Below, piece after piece: positions 33,781 through 46,399 of a DNA stretch of 64,000 nucleotides. Every line of letters begins with the position of its first letter. Position 1 is the first letter of the stretch. Below the pieces are notes generated by a model. The model was not told the DNA's origin. It did not search any database and saw nothing but the letters and a program-made list of their open reading frames with translations. Location: positions 17,371,033 to 17,435,032 of the forward strand of contig NC_053153.1 of NCBI RefSeq assembly GCF_016808335.1, given 5' to 3'. The translations under genes and the position numbers were made by a program. This stretch comes from Panicum virgatum (taxonomy: Eukaryota; Streptophyta; Magnoliopsida; Poales; Poaceae).

Positions 33781-34640
33781 CATTTTTTTAGTGATTTCAT
33801 GGTGCGAAAAGTGATGCTGTCATGCTGCTGATTGTAATGCGCATCAATGAGTTCCCATCAGTGTTCATAAGCGCAACCAACACCGCTGGCGTCTCGGCAA
33901 CATGTATATACATCCTCCTATGATCGCTGCCAGTGACCATGGGATGGAAGACCGGGGAAGGAAAGATAGCCCATGACATGCATCTTGGAGAAGTTAAAAC
34001 AGGAATCGGAGACACCAGGAATAGCAAAAAGCTCCCCAGTTTCGTCTCCAGCACCAACATGCTCAGTTAGCAGATAGGAGGTTGAGGAACGACACTGAGC
34101 CGGCGCCAACAACGACCATCTCGGACACCACAGTGGAGTGTCACCTACTTCCGCCGCGAGGAAGGGATTCATGGCCCCCACCGTGCGTCTTCGGTATCCG
34201 CATCAAGGATAGGGCAGTTTGAACCTAGAGCTACGATAGGGCAGTTGGAACTGAAAAGGTGGTGGCTGCTGGTGAGGCAGAGGCATTCGCATTGCTGACT
34301 CAGAACTCTGTGTAGTCTGTAGTAGCATTGTATGGTGCTGGGACACTAAATACCTCCAATTTTACCTAAGAGCCATTCTTCGATATTTGCTGGTCGATGC
34401 CTTCCTTGTGAATCCAGTGGTCTTTCTGGGATGTCCATCTAAGATTAGAGTTCACCAAGCAGCTGGATTTTGCGCAGTTCGTCAGGATGAACAGGATAAC
34501 AATGGAGATGGATGATACCATTCTCAGTTATTACTCAGTTTGTCACTGCTCGCCTCAGCATTGCCGGTAACAGATGAATGTACCATTAATATTTGATGGA
34601 AAATGTTTCAGTGCCCTTTAGCCGTCTGTATGACACAAGT
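33781..34640 (+). repeat. Array unit, B module (copy 5), last in the array
   Basis: 'gccagtgaccatggg', 'ggaatcggagacaccaggaa', 'gcagataggaggttgagga', 'tttacctaagagccattctt', 'tgtccatctaagattagag' follow in the standard order. It is the copy nearest to FLN2. Confidence 0.78.
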
Positions 34641-35273
34641 GTAGCAAGATTCATACATAGATTATTGTACCATGATTTGAAAGGACAATATACATATAGT
34701 TGCTAAGTACACATAGTGGTTAGTTGGTTGACAAGTACAAGCAGTAAATACTTTATTAGTCGATGTATCAGCATTGCTTTGCTGCAAGTAATGAAAGACT
34801 GAAGAAATAAAGTAAGGAGAAACCTCCCTGAATCATCTCTGCGTATTGACCTAGATGTTTTCACTTAGACTTTACAAGTAACCACGCTTATTTATATGAT
34901 AAAGATTCTGAAGTTTTGTGTTATATTATATTAGAAAGGAGTTCCTGCTTGGATAAAGTAAAATTTGTATCTGGAACCTATCAGAAGCAGGAACTTAATC
35001 TAAACGAAATACTCTGTAAAAGAAACTGCAACTTCGATTTCCCACTCCAAGAAGCATTCAGATTAGAAGATGGCAAAATATGTTAAGAAGGCACTCATTG
35101 GCAGTTGAAATGTCTAAACTGAATCAGAAAGGAACTTATACGTCTGTCCATGAACATTCAATGCGGTTTATATATGCTAATACTTCTGAATCCCAACTTT
35201 AGCTAACCACAGCCAGGCCAATTCCCGTAAAAAATATAGGAATCCAGTATATAGACCCTGATGGCCTCTCCTT
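34641..35273. other. FLN2 3' flank
   Basis: It lies downstream of the FLN2 stop on the minus strand. It probably contains the 3' UTR and polyadenylation region; AATAAA-like words occur in the AT-rich stretch. No other gene is seen. Confidence 0.5.
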
Positions 35274-38200
35274 TTACTCCACATATGCAAGTTCACTGGT
35301 TGACGAGTGTTCTGATTGCAAGGCATCAGGAAGTGTGCGATATTCCCTCTCTGTGATGGACCTCACTTCATATTGCTCACTGGTTGGGTCGTCTGCTCTC
35401 TCTTTGGGGAGGAAGCCCCGCTCTCGTGCAAGCACCCACTGATCGATGACACCACATTTAATAGCATGTTTCACTGCCTTGTGCAAGTAAACCTTGTCTG
35501 TCATCAGGTGAGGGTTAATTGCGAGCATCCTCATGAGGGCTGAAAAATTTAAAAAGACACTAGATGTTAACCCAGACGAATGCATGTCAGACTAACAACA
35601 TGGGCCTTAGAATCACATAAACAGAAAAGATGAAGTGGAGTCAAACACTTTGTAATCAAGCTGGAATATTGTCACCAGAAAGCACGTTATATGGTCTTTA
35701 TTGCAGCTGGAGGATGACCGCAAAATGGCCCTCACTGCGTGCAGAACTTAGGAGGGTACAGTCTCTGAGTTCTTTGCCAAGCACAGGTGGAGATATAGTA
35801 ATAGGCTATGTCTGCTAGATTTATTTTCCAGTTATCGTAAAGCTTATTGTGACTGACATTATAATGCACAAGGTCATATTTAGAGATTCAGTGCCTATAA
35901 TGTATGACATCATTTATGAAACAGTAAAATATCCTTTAGGAGTATAAAGGGCAAAAAAAATGAGGTACCTGCAACAATGGCATCACCCGATTGAGACATT
36001 TCACTGGTGAAAGGAGTGATCGGTGCATCTTCTGTCCCACAAACCCAGCCATTGTGCTTTTCTGTGTAATAGTGAATCTTGGAGGTACCGTTTGTCACAA
36101 AGAGGACCTTGAGATTATCATGCCACAATTTCATAATAACTTCTGGACTGTAGTGCGTAAATTTGGACTTATCATTATCATTTGTGTCAAATTTCTCAGA
36201 TGGCTTAATATCGCAGAGAAACTCGAGTTCTTGTTTCGTGACTTCAATGATATCGGCAGCTTCCCATGCCTCCTTGATGAGTGACATGGTTTCTTTACTG
36301 GATGACCATAGTGGAAGTGGAAGATTAAGATCAAAGAATATTATACCACCAAATTTCTTTGAAACATCAATGGCTTTTAACAATGATGACTGTGTAGTGG
36401 GCTCAAGCAAAGCTGTCGAGTTATAATAAAACATCTTAGCCTGTATTAAGATGAAGAAGAAAGTTAGAGAAGATATTATCATACATGTTCTGTGTGCAGC
36501 AGCTGTCAGTGCCTTGACACTAATAGGTTCTTATGCAATTCTTAGTATCATTTATTTGTTCTCGCACATGTGATATGGTATAGAACATATCACTGGTATA
36601 GTGATTTTTAATGTGGATTACAGAATCAAGTTAAGACATGGCCTGCAAAAACGGATAGTAAAGCAGAACAATAAATGGGTTCCTATATTTGGTTCCTACT
36701 GGGCCTAACTATGAAACAGGTTAACCCTCACCTGTGCATCAAATATTTCGATGTCATAATGATATTTATCCATTTATGATGGATATCATCTTTAGCAAAC
36801 TTAAAGCGACATGAGTCATGCTTTACAATTGATTATGACAAATTTTATTAGATCTAGCAGTTAACTGTTAGTATTTGCTTCAGAACATGTAACACAACAT
36901 AAACTACATGAGAATATATCAAAGAACTGGAAAAATAAAAGAAAAAAATCAACCATGGGGACAAGACATTCCGCTGATATTGTTTAGGAGAGGGGAGTAC
37001 CAAATCCTTTAGGGGGGGTACTCCCATGACATGCGAGCACCTGGATAAGAGAACTAGAAAAATATGAATGCAAGTTGAGAATACGACTTACTGCAATATT
37101 AAATATTTTGAAAATACATCCTTATAAACTGAAATAAGAGGCAACCCACATCTCTATGTGTACAAAGTGAACACCTAAACTTTTTCCAGGAACATAAACT
37201 AGACACATTAGAATCGGATGTTTTCATACCACTATTAATAAATAACAAATAATAATTACACAGAGCATCTAAAAATGACAAAGTATTATAGAGAAGAAAG
37301 TATGTCACAAATTTAATATTTGATGGTTTGATACGTACCTCCTTTAGAACCGCTGGGTTGATATCAGACTGCAGAAAACAATCTTCAGCGCAAGGTTTAA
37401 CACAGTTTGTCTTCAGACTGCCTTTGCTTGTGACCTTCATCAAGGACACGGCAGTTGGCGCTGAAGGGTCCATACAGACTGCTCGTGTTTGAACTCCATT
37501 GATGTTTAAGTAGTACAGCAAACTTTGACCATACTCGTCATCACCTAATTTTCCCATGAATGCAACCCTGCCACCAATCGCTGCTAAAGCTAGAGCAACA
37601 TTGGATGAAGGCCCTCCTGGTGCCCTCATAAATTTATCTGTAGACCAAAACATGTCCTTCATTCTATCATGAATCTCATGATCTATCAGCCTATTAGCAG
37701 GTCTTCCAGAAGGAATAAATGAGTACTTAGCAGGTCCAAAGCAGCACACTAGTGGCATTAAACTATCAACCGTTCCAATATCTTCCTGCAATGTTAACTC
37801 TATTTTAGTTTCCAGGTCATCGGCCAAATTCTTTATCACAGTCTGATATTCTCTTTCATTAGAGGGCATCAGATCTTTGCCCTGGTCATCTCCTTCATTG
37901 TCACTAGATTCCACTGTAGTCTTATCTTTTCTTCTTCCCCTCTTCTTTGGCTCCTTTGCCTTGTCCATCCCCTCCTCTGAGCTTGCAGTAGTAGCAGCTG
38001 TAACATAACAGAGAAAAAATATGATGCTGCAACATATAGAAAGAAAGTGCTCCAGATGACTAGAACTGCAACAAGTACATAAATTTACCTTTCTTACGGC
38101 CTCGCCTCTTAACTTTCTTAGTCTCTTCAGGGGATTCTTGTCCAGAGCTTATTTGGCTTTCTTTTCTTTCACCTTCCAATGTTTCTGTGGTGGCTTTCTT

Positions 38201-38580
38201 TCTCCCGCGTCTTGGAGCTCTTTTCTTTTTAGTTGAAGTTTCACTGTCACTATCTTCATCGCTTGAACCTTCCACAGGATTTTGAGAAGTCCTTGACGCA
38301 GCATTCACAGTTCGGTTAAGCAACCGGAATGTAGGCTTAGCCATGTTCTTCCCCAAAATGTTTGTCTTGTAATGTATTTGACTCCTGCACACAGGCAGGG
38401 GCGGACCCAGCATAGAACATGGACACCCGATAATTCTTGCAAACGAAATTGAAGTTAGTAGGTACTATATTGTAACTGATTCAGATCCGAATACAAATAG
38501 TTTTTATAGGGTTTGGGGTGCTCCGTCTCGCACAGCAGAAGGGAAGAGAAGGGGCGGGCATACCTGGAGGATGCGCTCAT
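35274..38580 (-). CDS. FLN2: Fructokinase-like 2, plastid pfkB-family protein (FLN2)
   Basis: Five exons join in frame: 38580-38564, 38384-38089, 37997-37339, 36440-35969, 35539-35274, all with GT/AG borders, giving 569 residues. Residues ~1-184 are Ser-rich then Lys/Arg/Glu-rich, with KRGRRK-type clusters. The pfkB fold follows (PLVCCFGPAKYSFIPSGRPA, MRAPGGPSSNVALALAAIGG, FFDLNLPLPLWSSS, VTKQELEFLC, LKVLFVTNGTSKIHYYT, SQSGDAIVAG). FLN2 is part of the plastid-encoded RNA polymerase assembly and is needed for chloroplast development; rice HSA1 is this gene. It is not thought to act as a sugar kinase. The short first exon (MSASSR) is inferred; the next in-frame Met, MAKPTFRLLNRT, looks transit-peptide-like. 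There are no visible breaks. Confidence 0.93.
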
Positions 38581-38929
38581 CGCCGGCAAAGGGCTGGGCG
38601 AAGATAGGACAAATGGCGCCGCCGCTCGCCAAGTCGTCGCCGCCGGGGAAGGAAGAGCAAGGGAGGAGAGAGTCCGAGAGAAGATGAACCTGAGGGAGGA
38701 TAACCAGAGGCCCTGAGCGGGATCCCGAGCCGAGGTTCATCAAACAGGGGCTGTTTAGAATGGAGTATTTTTTCATAGAAAAAACCCAAATAAACATATC
38801 TTTCAGGAAAATTTTCTGCTTAGGTGTTTCGGAGGGAGGAAAACTGATTTCCATCATCCCTAAGGAAAGGTTTTTTTGTTCCTTCACAAAACATAAGGAA
38901 AAAAGCATTCAACAGAATCCAAAAAATGG

Positions 38930-39666
38930 GTGATTCTAGTTTACGGGCGACCATAACTTGCGATTTGTACGGTCGATTTATCGACCGTTTTTTAGTAACT
39001 TTTTTATTGTTTTTTGATAAAAAATTTTCAAGGGAAAAAATCAAGAGGCGAGAAAAATTTGAGGGAGAAAATTTTGGAAGAAAAAATTTTAAGAAACAAA
39101 CTTTAAAACATGAAGAGAAAATTTTTACATTCAAAACAAAAAAACTCAGATAAAATTTTTCTTGCATCCAAAACAAAAAGAAAAGATCAGGTAAAAATTT
39201 TTGCATCCAAAATAAAATAATTCAGATGAAACATTTTGTAGAAAAATTTTGCAACAAAAAAAATCACTTACCGGCGAGCCGCCTCCCCGCCGCGCGCCGC
39301 TCCACCGCTGCGGCCCCACCCGAGCACGTCGCTCCACCGCGGATTCGGCGCCACGGGCCGCTGCGGATCCTGCCACCGCGGATCCGGCGCTACTGGAGAG
39401 CCGGTCGTCGGGCCACCAGAGGGAGGCAGGAGGTGCGGCGGCGGAGGGGGAGGGAGGCCGCAGAGGTGCGGCGACGGAGGGGGAGGGATGCCGCAGCGAG
39501 CGCGTCCTGGAGGGTACCTCCGCCGGAGAAAATGGAGGGGGGAGAGGGAGTAAAGGAAAGGGGAAAAGAGAGGAGAGACGGGAAGAGTGAGTGGGAAGGG
39601 GAAGCGGAAGTTGAATTGACCGTGAGGTTGGGAACTCACGGTCGACTGTAGAATCAGGATAGGGGA
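38930..39666. mobile_element. Possible Mutator-like non-autonomous element upstream of FLN2
   Basis: TGATTCTA near 38931 and its inverse TAGAATCA near 39650 bracket an AT-rich then strongly GC-rich body, with a 'cggtcgatttatcgaccg' palindrome near the left end. No clear TSD. Frames in the GC-rich part (39.23-39.65 kb) overlap on both strands and are compositional. Confidence 0.3.
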
Positions 39667-41253
39667 AAAAAATCCTACGGCAATTCATCAAGATATCCTA
39701 CTGGAGAGTATATCTAACTATATTACTGTGTTTAGGTCTAACTATGAATCTTTGCATTGAGCCTAATGTCTCATCAATTTAAATAGTAACACGTGCGAGC
39801 TTTAGAAACAAGAATAACTAAAAGGGAATGAGAAAGGATATGATTATTATGGAAGAAACAAAGAGGAGATTTGAGAAAGGAATATATAATAAGAATTTAT
39901 TCTCATGTTTTAGCATGTAAATCTAGTTTAATTAGAGTGAACTGCTGGAACCTTGTTTCATTAGCATTTGAAAAAGTTTTATATTTTTCTAGGATCCAAA
40001 CGACCTAAATTTTTCATTCTTGTGTTTTAAAATTCTGTAGTTTTCCATGTTTTAGTTCACATGATTCCTGCATTTTCTGTGTTCCTATATTTTGCGTTCC
40101 TACGTTCCAAATAGACCCTTTAAGTTTTATGAAGACCACAATAGAACCTTCACGATAGCAATATTGATTATATATAAGGAGACGCACATATAAGGCTAGT
40201 TTCAGTAAATATTATACAACATAAAAAAAATTGCTAATATGGTATGATCACTACGAGAAGAGACGGGGAGTTCCATGGATATGAGAGAAGTTTCATCCTC
40301 ATACACACTCATCCGGTTCGGTTACCAAATTCATAGTCTTCCTAATAGTGACTGAAACTATGCATGGAGATTGACCTAAAAGACAAATTTAATTCGATAA
40401 ATAATGGAAACAGAAGCATATTTGAATATTTAACTTTATTCTCTATTTTCTTTTTATAGGCATGTCTCCAAAATTGCATTATTCTATTTTGATAGTCGCA
40501 TACAAGATGATATCTTAGAAATAATATGGACGGTCGTTCGATTCCTGTGCAAAGTGACTTATGTTGAAAAAAAATATCAGCGTAGTATATGATAACATCG
40601 AAACGAGGATTCGTGATTAAGCATAGTTCTTCTCTTGATTTTCATACCAAGTGAAATAGAACTATCAAAATAGAATTGAGCAAGTATTATTTTGTATCTA
40701 TTTTAGCTTGTGCAATATAGTAGCTGGCTGGCTAATGCAAGACTCACCTCGAGCTATATTATTTTAGTTTTCAATGGTTGGAAATTTAGTTAATAGAGAT
40801 AGCATGGTGCATGCACATGGCACACAAAATTGAAATAGTCGAGCTTCATCGAATACCTCAATATCGGATCATGGAGCTTGCGAGCTCCAGGTTAGGTCAA
40901 AGCTTGGCTTAATTCTAAGTATAGTGCTTAGTTTGAATTGAATTTTTAGCATGTTTATATATAAATAGCTCGTGAGTCTTAAGCTTTTCTGCTGGGATCT
41001 GTCTCCTCATTACGTGAATTAGATATTACATTCTCGTTTGTCAGTTGTAACACTAGACACAAAAACAGGACATAAAAGCAAAACAAAAGAAAACAAAAAC
41101 AAAAGAAAACAAAACACACAGATCGATCCCAGACGGGATCCAACGGTCCATGTTGGTAATTTACGCAAATATAAGATCTAAGTCACCTTAAAAGGAGTAA
41201 ATCTCTTTCTGCTAACCCTACATAGGGATAAAGGGTAAATCGTGAATGCTCAG
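39667..41253. other. Intergenic sequence between FLN2 and the Athila-type nest
   Basis: AT-rich and without a supported gene. One MITE-like structure lies at 40193-40372. An A-rich purine tract with repeated 'aaaacaaaagaaaacaaa' occurs at about 41070-41110. Confidence 0.55.
40193..40372. mobile_element. MITE-like element (GGCTAGTTTCAGT ends)
   Basis: 'ggctagtttcagt' on the left and 'actgaaactatgc' on the right are near-perfect inverted copies ~180 bp apart, as in stress-MITE or Tourist-like families. The TSD is not readable. Confidence 0.4.
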
Positions 41254-42963
41254 TGTTGGTGTCTCTTATGCTCAATCTGAATAGGTATTCTACAAGCGCA
41301 CAGAATTCACCTGTGTAGCACTTCACCTTGGAGTATTCCAGGGTATCGTGAAATCCTCAGGGAAGCACTATGGTAAAGTGTATCGTAAATTGTAGTGACA
41401 ACCTTTACTGGAGTTATCGACCGACTAATTCAGCAGGGGTAAGCCAGATAACTGATTAGGTAAATGGCCAAACTATGACCGCGTGACACACAAGAGATTC
41501 TATACCTTAGAGATGTAGCAGTTGGGAGGACAACGAGCGAGAAAGGACTCCTGAAACACTTCTAAACTACTGAGCTAGCCTCACTGGAACTAATCTAAGC
41601 TTCTAACTTGATGTCGGAACCAGGAGCTTACTTCGGCGGCCTAAGCGAAGGGCGCAAACAGGGGTGAGAAGGGGCCCAATATACTTTTGGCAATCCTAAT
41701 GCTATGAAAACACCCGAACATGGTGCACTACGAGGGACGGACAAGGCTGTCACTACTTGCCGCCGACCACTGCAGTACCGTGGGGTGGAACACACTTTCT
41801 AGCTAGCACTGAGTCAGACACCACGTCTATTCTCGGTACTAGGATTTCTCTTGAGGCCTTCAAGAGAAATCCCCCTCAACCTTGTGAACTAACTTGAGTT
41901 ACACTAGTACGGGCGAGAAAACCCGTAAGACTAACTCCGACAAGCAAGAAAGAGAACTTAAACTGAACTAGAGGTAAAAACTTACTACCGCAGACAAGTA
42001 CTAGTACTTGGAAAGATAAATACTTGCGGAAAGTAAAGCTGACTCAAATAAATAAAGAAGATAACTTATATTTAAATAGTCAAAGGAAAAGATACAAGAG
42101 CTTATACCGAGCTCCGATGACGACTCCGGATCCCCGAGACAAGCTCGACTCGACTCTAACTCCCAACTACTTACCTACTCTAGACTTGAGAAGAGAGAAT
42201 TGCTCCTTTGAGTGTGTGTTTACAAGTGAGGGGGAGAGTGCTATTTATAGGCTTCCAAGGTCGGTAGAAGGCCGTAAATTCAGGTAGCGCCCGGTGCACG
42301 CAACTGTAGAGGCGGTGCTTAACTTCCACGCGAAGCCGGGAGTTGAGAGGCTGCCAAGTGGGGCCGGGCGGCCCATCCTAGGCCGGCCGGTCTAGGATTG
42401 TGCCACCTGGCACCGACCTTCTGTGGACGGCCTTTGATCCCTCCTGGACGTCGGTTCTTCGGGTATATTCCTCTGATGCTTATTCCTTAGGCCGGGCGGC
42501 CCGGGGGAGGCCGGGCGGACTACCTCAGGAGCCTCTCAGCCCTCCGTTTTGCCGACATTGCAGATCAACACTCCACATTGCCTCTGGGATGGGTGGTTTC
42601 CCCATTTGACGATCTTGGCATGGACATGTGGGTCTTTGGGTTGAATCTTGTGCCTTTCGGGTCCACCGACAGGATATGAGATGTTCGCCTTGTTCTGGAA
42701 CCTTATGAACGTGTCACATTGCTCCAGTAAAAGTATTGGACCCATGTATGTGGAGGTGTCAGGTCGGTCGGCACAGAATGTGCTGGGCGGCCGGGATTTT
42801 CTCTGATTTCGACCATCTTTGGACAGTGAATTCCTGCAAGCACAACACATCCAAAACTTGTGGAACTTATTAGAATCAAATAAAATATGCATGGAACATG
42901 GTGCAAAACTCAATTTATTCCCAAGAAGTTGACGGTCAAAATGTGAGATAATGGCCGTCAACA
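41254..42963 (-). repeat. Outer element 3' LTR (LTR1, 1710 bp)
   Basis: Terminal TGTTG...CAACA. A minus-strand TATA (GCCTATAAATAGC) lies near 42250. It contains GGCCGGCC-type and 'gccgggcggcc' words at 42360-42520. No gene. Confidence 0.88.
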
Positions 42964-42977
42964 CCCCCCCCAAGCTT
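42964..42977 (-). other. Polypurine tract of the outer element
   Basis: C8 followed by AAGCTT on the plus strand, which is AAGCTTGGGGGGGG on the minus strand directly before the LTR. It is the expected plus-strand priming site. Confidence 0.85.
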
Positions 42978-42983
42978 AAACTT

Positions 42984-43001
42984 TTGCTCGTCCTCGAGCA
43001 A
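42984..43001. repeat. Hairpin beside the polypurine tract
   Basis: TTGCTCG-TCCT-CGAGCAA, a perfect 7-bp stem with a 4-nt loop. A TTGCTCGAGGACGAGCAA-type word next to the PPT is common in plant Athila/Tat elements. Confidence 0.8.
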
Positions 43002-43006
43002 AGCTT

Positions 43007-44290
43007 AATACCGAGGCTCGGTGGATCAGGAGTTGCGTCGATGTTTGCCCTCTGCAGGTACCTTGTGCACAGCATATTACTTTATCCGTATGTACTTCGA
43101 GTAAGTTGGCTCATACCTATATGTTCTGGATGATGGGGCTTATTTCACATTTCATCCCTTGTCTTGAGCGGTTGGAGGACTGAACAACCTTCACCGGAAT
43201 ATTTTCCTGTCTTCCCTGTTCAGGTTCTTTCTCGGAATATTTCTTAAGTATGCATGTGATTAAAGTTCCCTGAAGGTACTCTCAATCGCTCAAGGTGTAT
43301 GATCCTCACCAAGGTCAAAACTTGACCAACTTCTTCCTGATCTAAGGCTGATATCTGGGGTTATGGGTAGGAAGAGTGTGACATACCTTGATTAACTATG
43401 TTGCCAAGCCGAAGAATGGTTCGCAAAAGGTAAGTACTTGATCAAATTCCGATCTTAAGGAATCACAAATGTTCACGAGAGAGGGAGAAATGGACTCACA
43501 CTTTTGGAAATATTTCTGGGTCATTTTATTGAATCTCCTCTTTTGAACCATTTTTGCTAAGGATCATGGGCACTTCTTCTCTCTCTCTTTTTTAAGAAGA
43601 TAACCCCCATGTCCTTCCTGAATTTAGTATTTTTAGAGGGAGCTTTTGAAGAATTTTTTATCCTTTTTGAAGTGGATAGGCACACAGTGGAAATTTTGGG
43701 CTGGAGTTGTGGTGGAACTATCTGGGAAAAAGTGGATGACAATACCCAGAGTAGGTAATTGTCTCACTAGACATTTTGAGGCTAGCAAATAAATGGGTAT
43801 GCAAAAGAGAAAGACCGGCATATGACAAGTACCTTTCCTCAATCGAACTCACCATTCGACAAAGCTCAAAATAAATCAAGATAGCCTGTGGTAGCTCAAG
43901 TATGAAATGTCATTATGGCTCTGAATGGGGTATGTAAACCAACAGGGAAATCTTTTATCATATTTTAATATTACTCCGAGAATTTCCCTTACAAAGGTAA
44001 ACAGTTTTAATTTTGATGTAGGCCATCTGGAATCCCACAACAATTTAGACTTAGAAATCATGTTAATGCTCCCACACAAACAGATTTAAATTATGTGCCA
44101 ACTAGCTCTGGTACTAGATGAGTAAAAAGTTGTAAATGGGGCACATGCAAAACTCAAACAGAGCAATTATTCATCATTTCCAAGATGAGAATTTACACGG
44201 ATTTCCACACATTTATTCTAAGCATGGCTTTTCTCTCTTTTTTTTAAGTAAGCTGAATGAGCGGGTGAGACGACTTACCTGGATACTGAC
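43007..44290 (-). other. Outer element 3' untranslated region
   Basis: There is no conserved frame. It lies between the ORF1-like gene and the LTR, bounded by two similar C-run/AAGCTT tracts. Confidence 0.5.
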
Positions 44291-44293
44291 GAT

Positions 44294-44309
44294 CCCCCCC
44301 CCCAAGCTT
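44294..44309 (-). other. Second polypurine-like tract
   Basis: C10-AAGCTT on the plus strand, a near copy of the tract at 42964. It is followed by 'caacgaagct', which can pair with AAGCTTC. It could be a second priming site or the trace of an older LTR boundary. Confidence 0.6.
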
Positions 44310-44983
44310 CAACGAAGCTCGGGGCTACTGGTCTGGATGTGGCGGGGGGTAGTACGCACCATGGTGCCAATCATAGGACAAGGAGGATAACATCCCACAA
44401 CTCTCCTGCGTGAGACTGGTGTTGTGATCGAGGTTGTGTCCCAAATCCTCCTGACGTAACTCTAAGGCGCCATTCGGGCAGTGAGGCCTGACAACTCCCG
44501 TGTGAGCGGGTTGTCGTACTCGAAGCATGCTGACGCATATGGGCCAACCTGTGGGCCATGGGAGGTCCCCATACCCGAGGGATAGTAAAACCCCTGGTCG
44601 TGCCCGTATCCCTAGCTACCAACAGGCTGGTACGAGGTCTGGCCACCCTGGTTGTAAAACCCGTAGGCCTCCTCGAAGCTCATGTGAGTGGTGTTTGGGT
44701 GAGGCTGAGCTGAGGCATCTGGCGAGGGTGCAGCGTGTGATGGTCTGGCTTCCTAAGAAGCACGGGCCTGCCGTGAAGCTCCTGGCTGGCGAGAAGTTCC
44801 TGCTTGGCGGGATGTGCCTGCCTGATGGGAAACTCCTGCCTGCCGTGATGTGCCACCCTCGGCCAACTGTGCGTCATGCCGAGTTCTGCCACGTGTCATA
44901 GGACCAGCTGTGTTGTGGCGTGCTGGCTCCTTCTTTTCCATTTGGAGGGTCAGACGTTTCATGGAGTAGAGCGAGAGTTTCGA

Positions 44984-45957
44984 TCATGGCAGCTCGAACT
45001 CCTTCTCATACCCCGGATAGCACATGAAAACTGAGTTCCCAGGACCTTCACGCATCATGTGCGCGTGGACAAAGTGGTCCAGACCAATGAAGGTTCGGTA
45101 CTCATCCGTCGCGGGCAGATATGTGACTTGTGCTTTGTCCAAAACACCGACATACCGCGCAATGCGGGTGACCGGTGAGGTTATGTCGATGGGAGATTTA
45201 CACGTGATCATTTTCTGCCAATGTGCGACCATGCCCATGACAGGTGAGTAGCAAATCTTCTTTGACATAGCATATAGGCACATGAGCTCCGAGGAGCTAC
45301 ACAGCCTGAGGTCTGCTCGGGAAAAGACTACCATAGCCAGATACTTGGCTAGAACTCTCAGAGTTGGATTATGGATGGAGACTATGCTGTTTTTACTACT
45401 TACTGGTTCATCTGAGATTTCGTTCCACCAAGCACTACGGTCATATTCAAAATCATCTATTAATGCATTAGCTTCTAATAGACATTTCTTACTGAAGCCT
45501 AGTGCATTACTAAAGTCTCTGGGTAACATTTCAAAGAACTCGTTGAAAAAGCGGAAGTGGATTTTAGTTTCTTTTCCAATGGTTTCGACATGAAGTGTTG
45601 ACAAGAATTCCATGGTGAGAAGGTGCGAACCTGGTGCGGTGATGTCGGCGAAGCGTGACCATCCCACAGCCGTGAACACGCGGTTCATGTCCTGGCAGAG
45701 TCCCGTCATCATGAGGCTGTATCGAACCGCTTGGCGTGGCCGTACGACTGCTTCTTCAACAGCTCGAGGGCATCCCGCTCATAATCAGTCTGGACGATGA
45801 TCTGATTGACCGACGTCAGAACTCTGATTTTGAGACGGGGCCTCGGGATTGCTGGAGAGGCGGGGGGCTTCCTTCTCTTCTTCCTGGGATCGTGACGGTC
45901 GGCGGACAGAGTCCACCACCTTGCCTTTGATATTCCCCCATAGTGACACTCCTGCAA
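44984..45957 (-). pseudogene. ATHILA ORF1-like / plant transposon protein
   Basis: The main frame, 45712-44984 (242 residues), has VGWSRFADITAPGSHLLTME, HFRFFNEFFEMLPRDFSNAL, YDRSAWWNEI and YRTFIGLDHFVHAHM. This layout is that of the plant-specific ORF1 protein found in Athila-type and related retroelements. The N-terminal part (LTSVNQIIVQTDYERDALEL) lies in a different frame, 45957-45709. The two frames overlap by a few bases, so a single frame shift near 45710 splits the gene. Function is unknown in the family. A minus-strand TATA lies 360 bp upstream. Confidence 0.62.
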
Positions 45958-46318
45958 AAGATTAGTACAGAGAATATGCAGGGAAAAATAATCGGAGGGG
46001 TCAGTGGTTAGTCGTTCTTGTGGGGATCAGTCCACCACAAACGTTCTTCGTTCAGAGCTTGATTATTCTACAAGGACATATTTTTGTGTCTTTCATTTTT
46101 AGGAGAAAGTTACTGTTAATGTTATTGCATTAGTATTGAGCTAATCTCAGCACTACTACTATTTTTGCGGGACTAGCACCTAGGTTACTTGGCTTAATTA
46201 ACTCCTAAGAGCTTCATTAAGCAAGAAAACTCAGTGAGAGGAAGAGAAAAAGTGTGCTCGGGTGAGTGACCTGCGTACTCAGAGCGGTGGTGCGACGAAC
46301 GACGATGGTGTGGTGGCC

Positions 46319-46325
46319 TTTTATA
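46319..46325 (-). promoter_or_regulatory. Internal TATA-like box upstream of the ORF1-like gene
   Basis: CTATAAAAGGCC on the minus strand, in a GC-rich setting that also carries GGCCGGCCGGCC at 46342-46353. It is located between protease and ORF1, where a separate promoter or a leftover LTR could lie. Confidence 0.35.
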
Positions 46326-46399
46326 GAGGGGCGCAGGGGCCAGGCCGGCCGGCCTGCATGGCGCCGGGCGGCACCTCCCGCGGCCCTCCTTGCTCCACG

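Noticed and set aside
39226..39691. Frames up to 181 residues upstream of FLN2
   Set aside because: Low-complexity Arg/Pro/Ser composition on both strands in a GC-rich block with AT-rich continuation.
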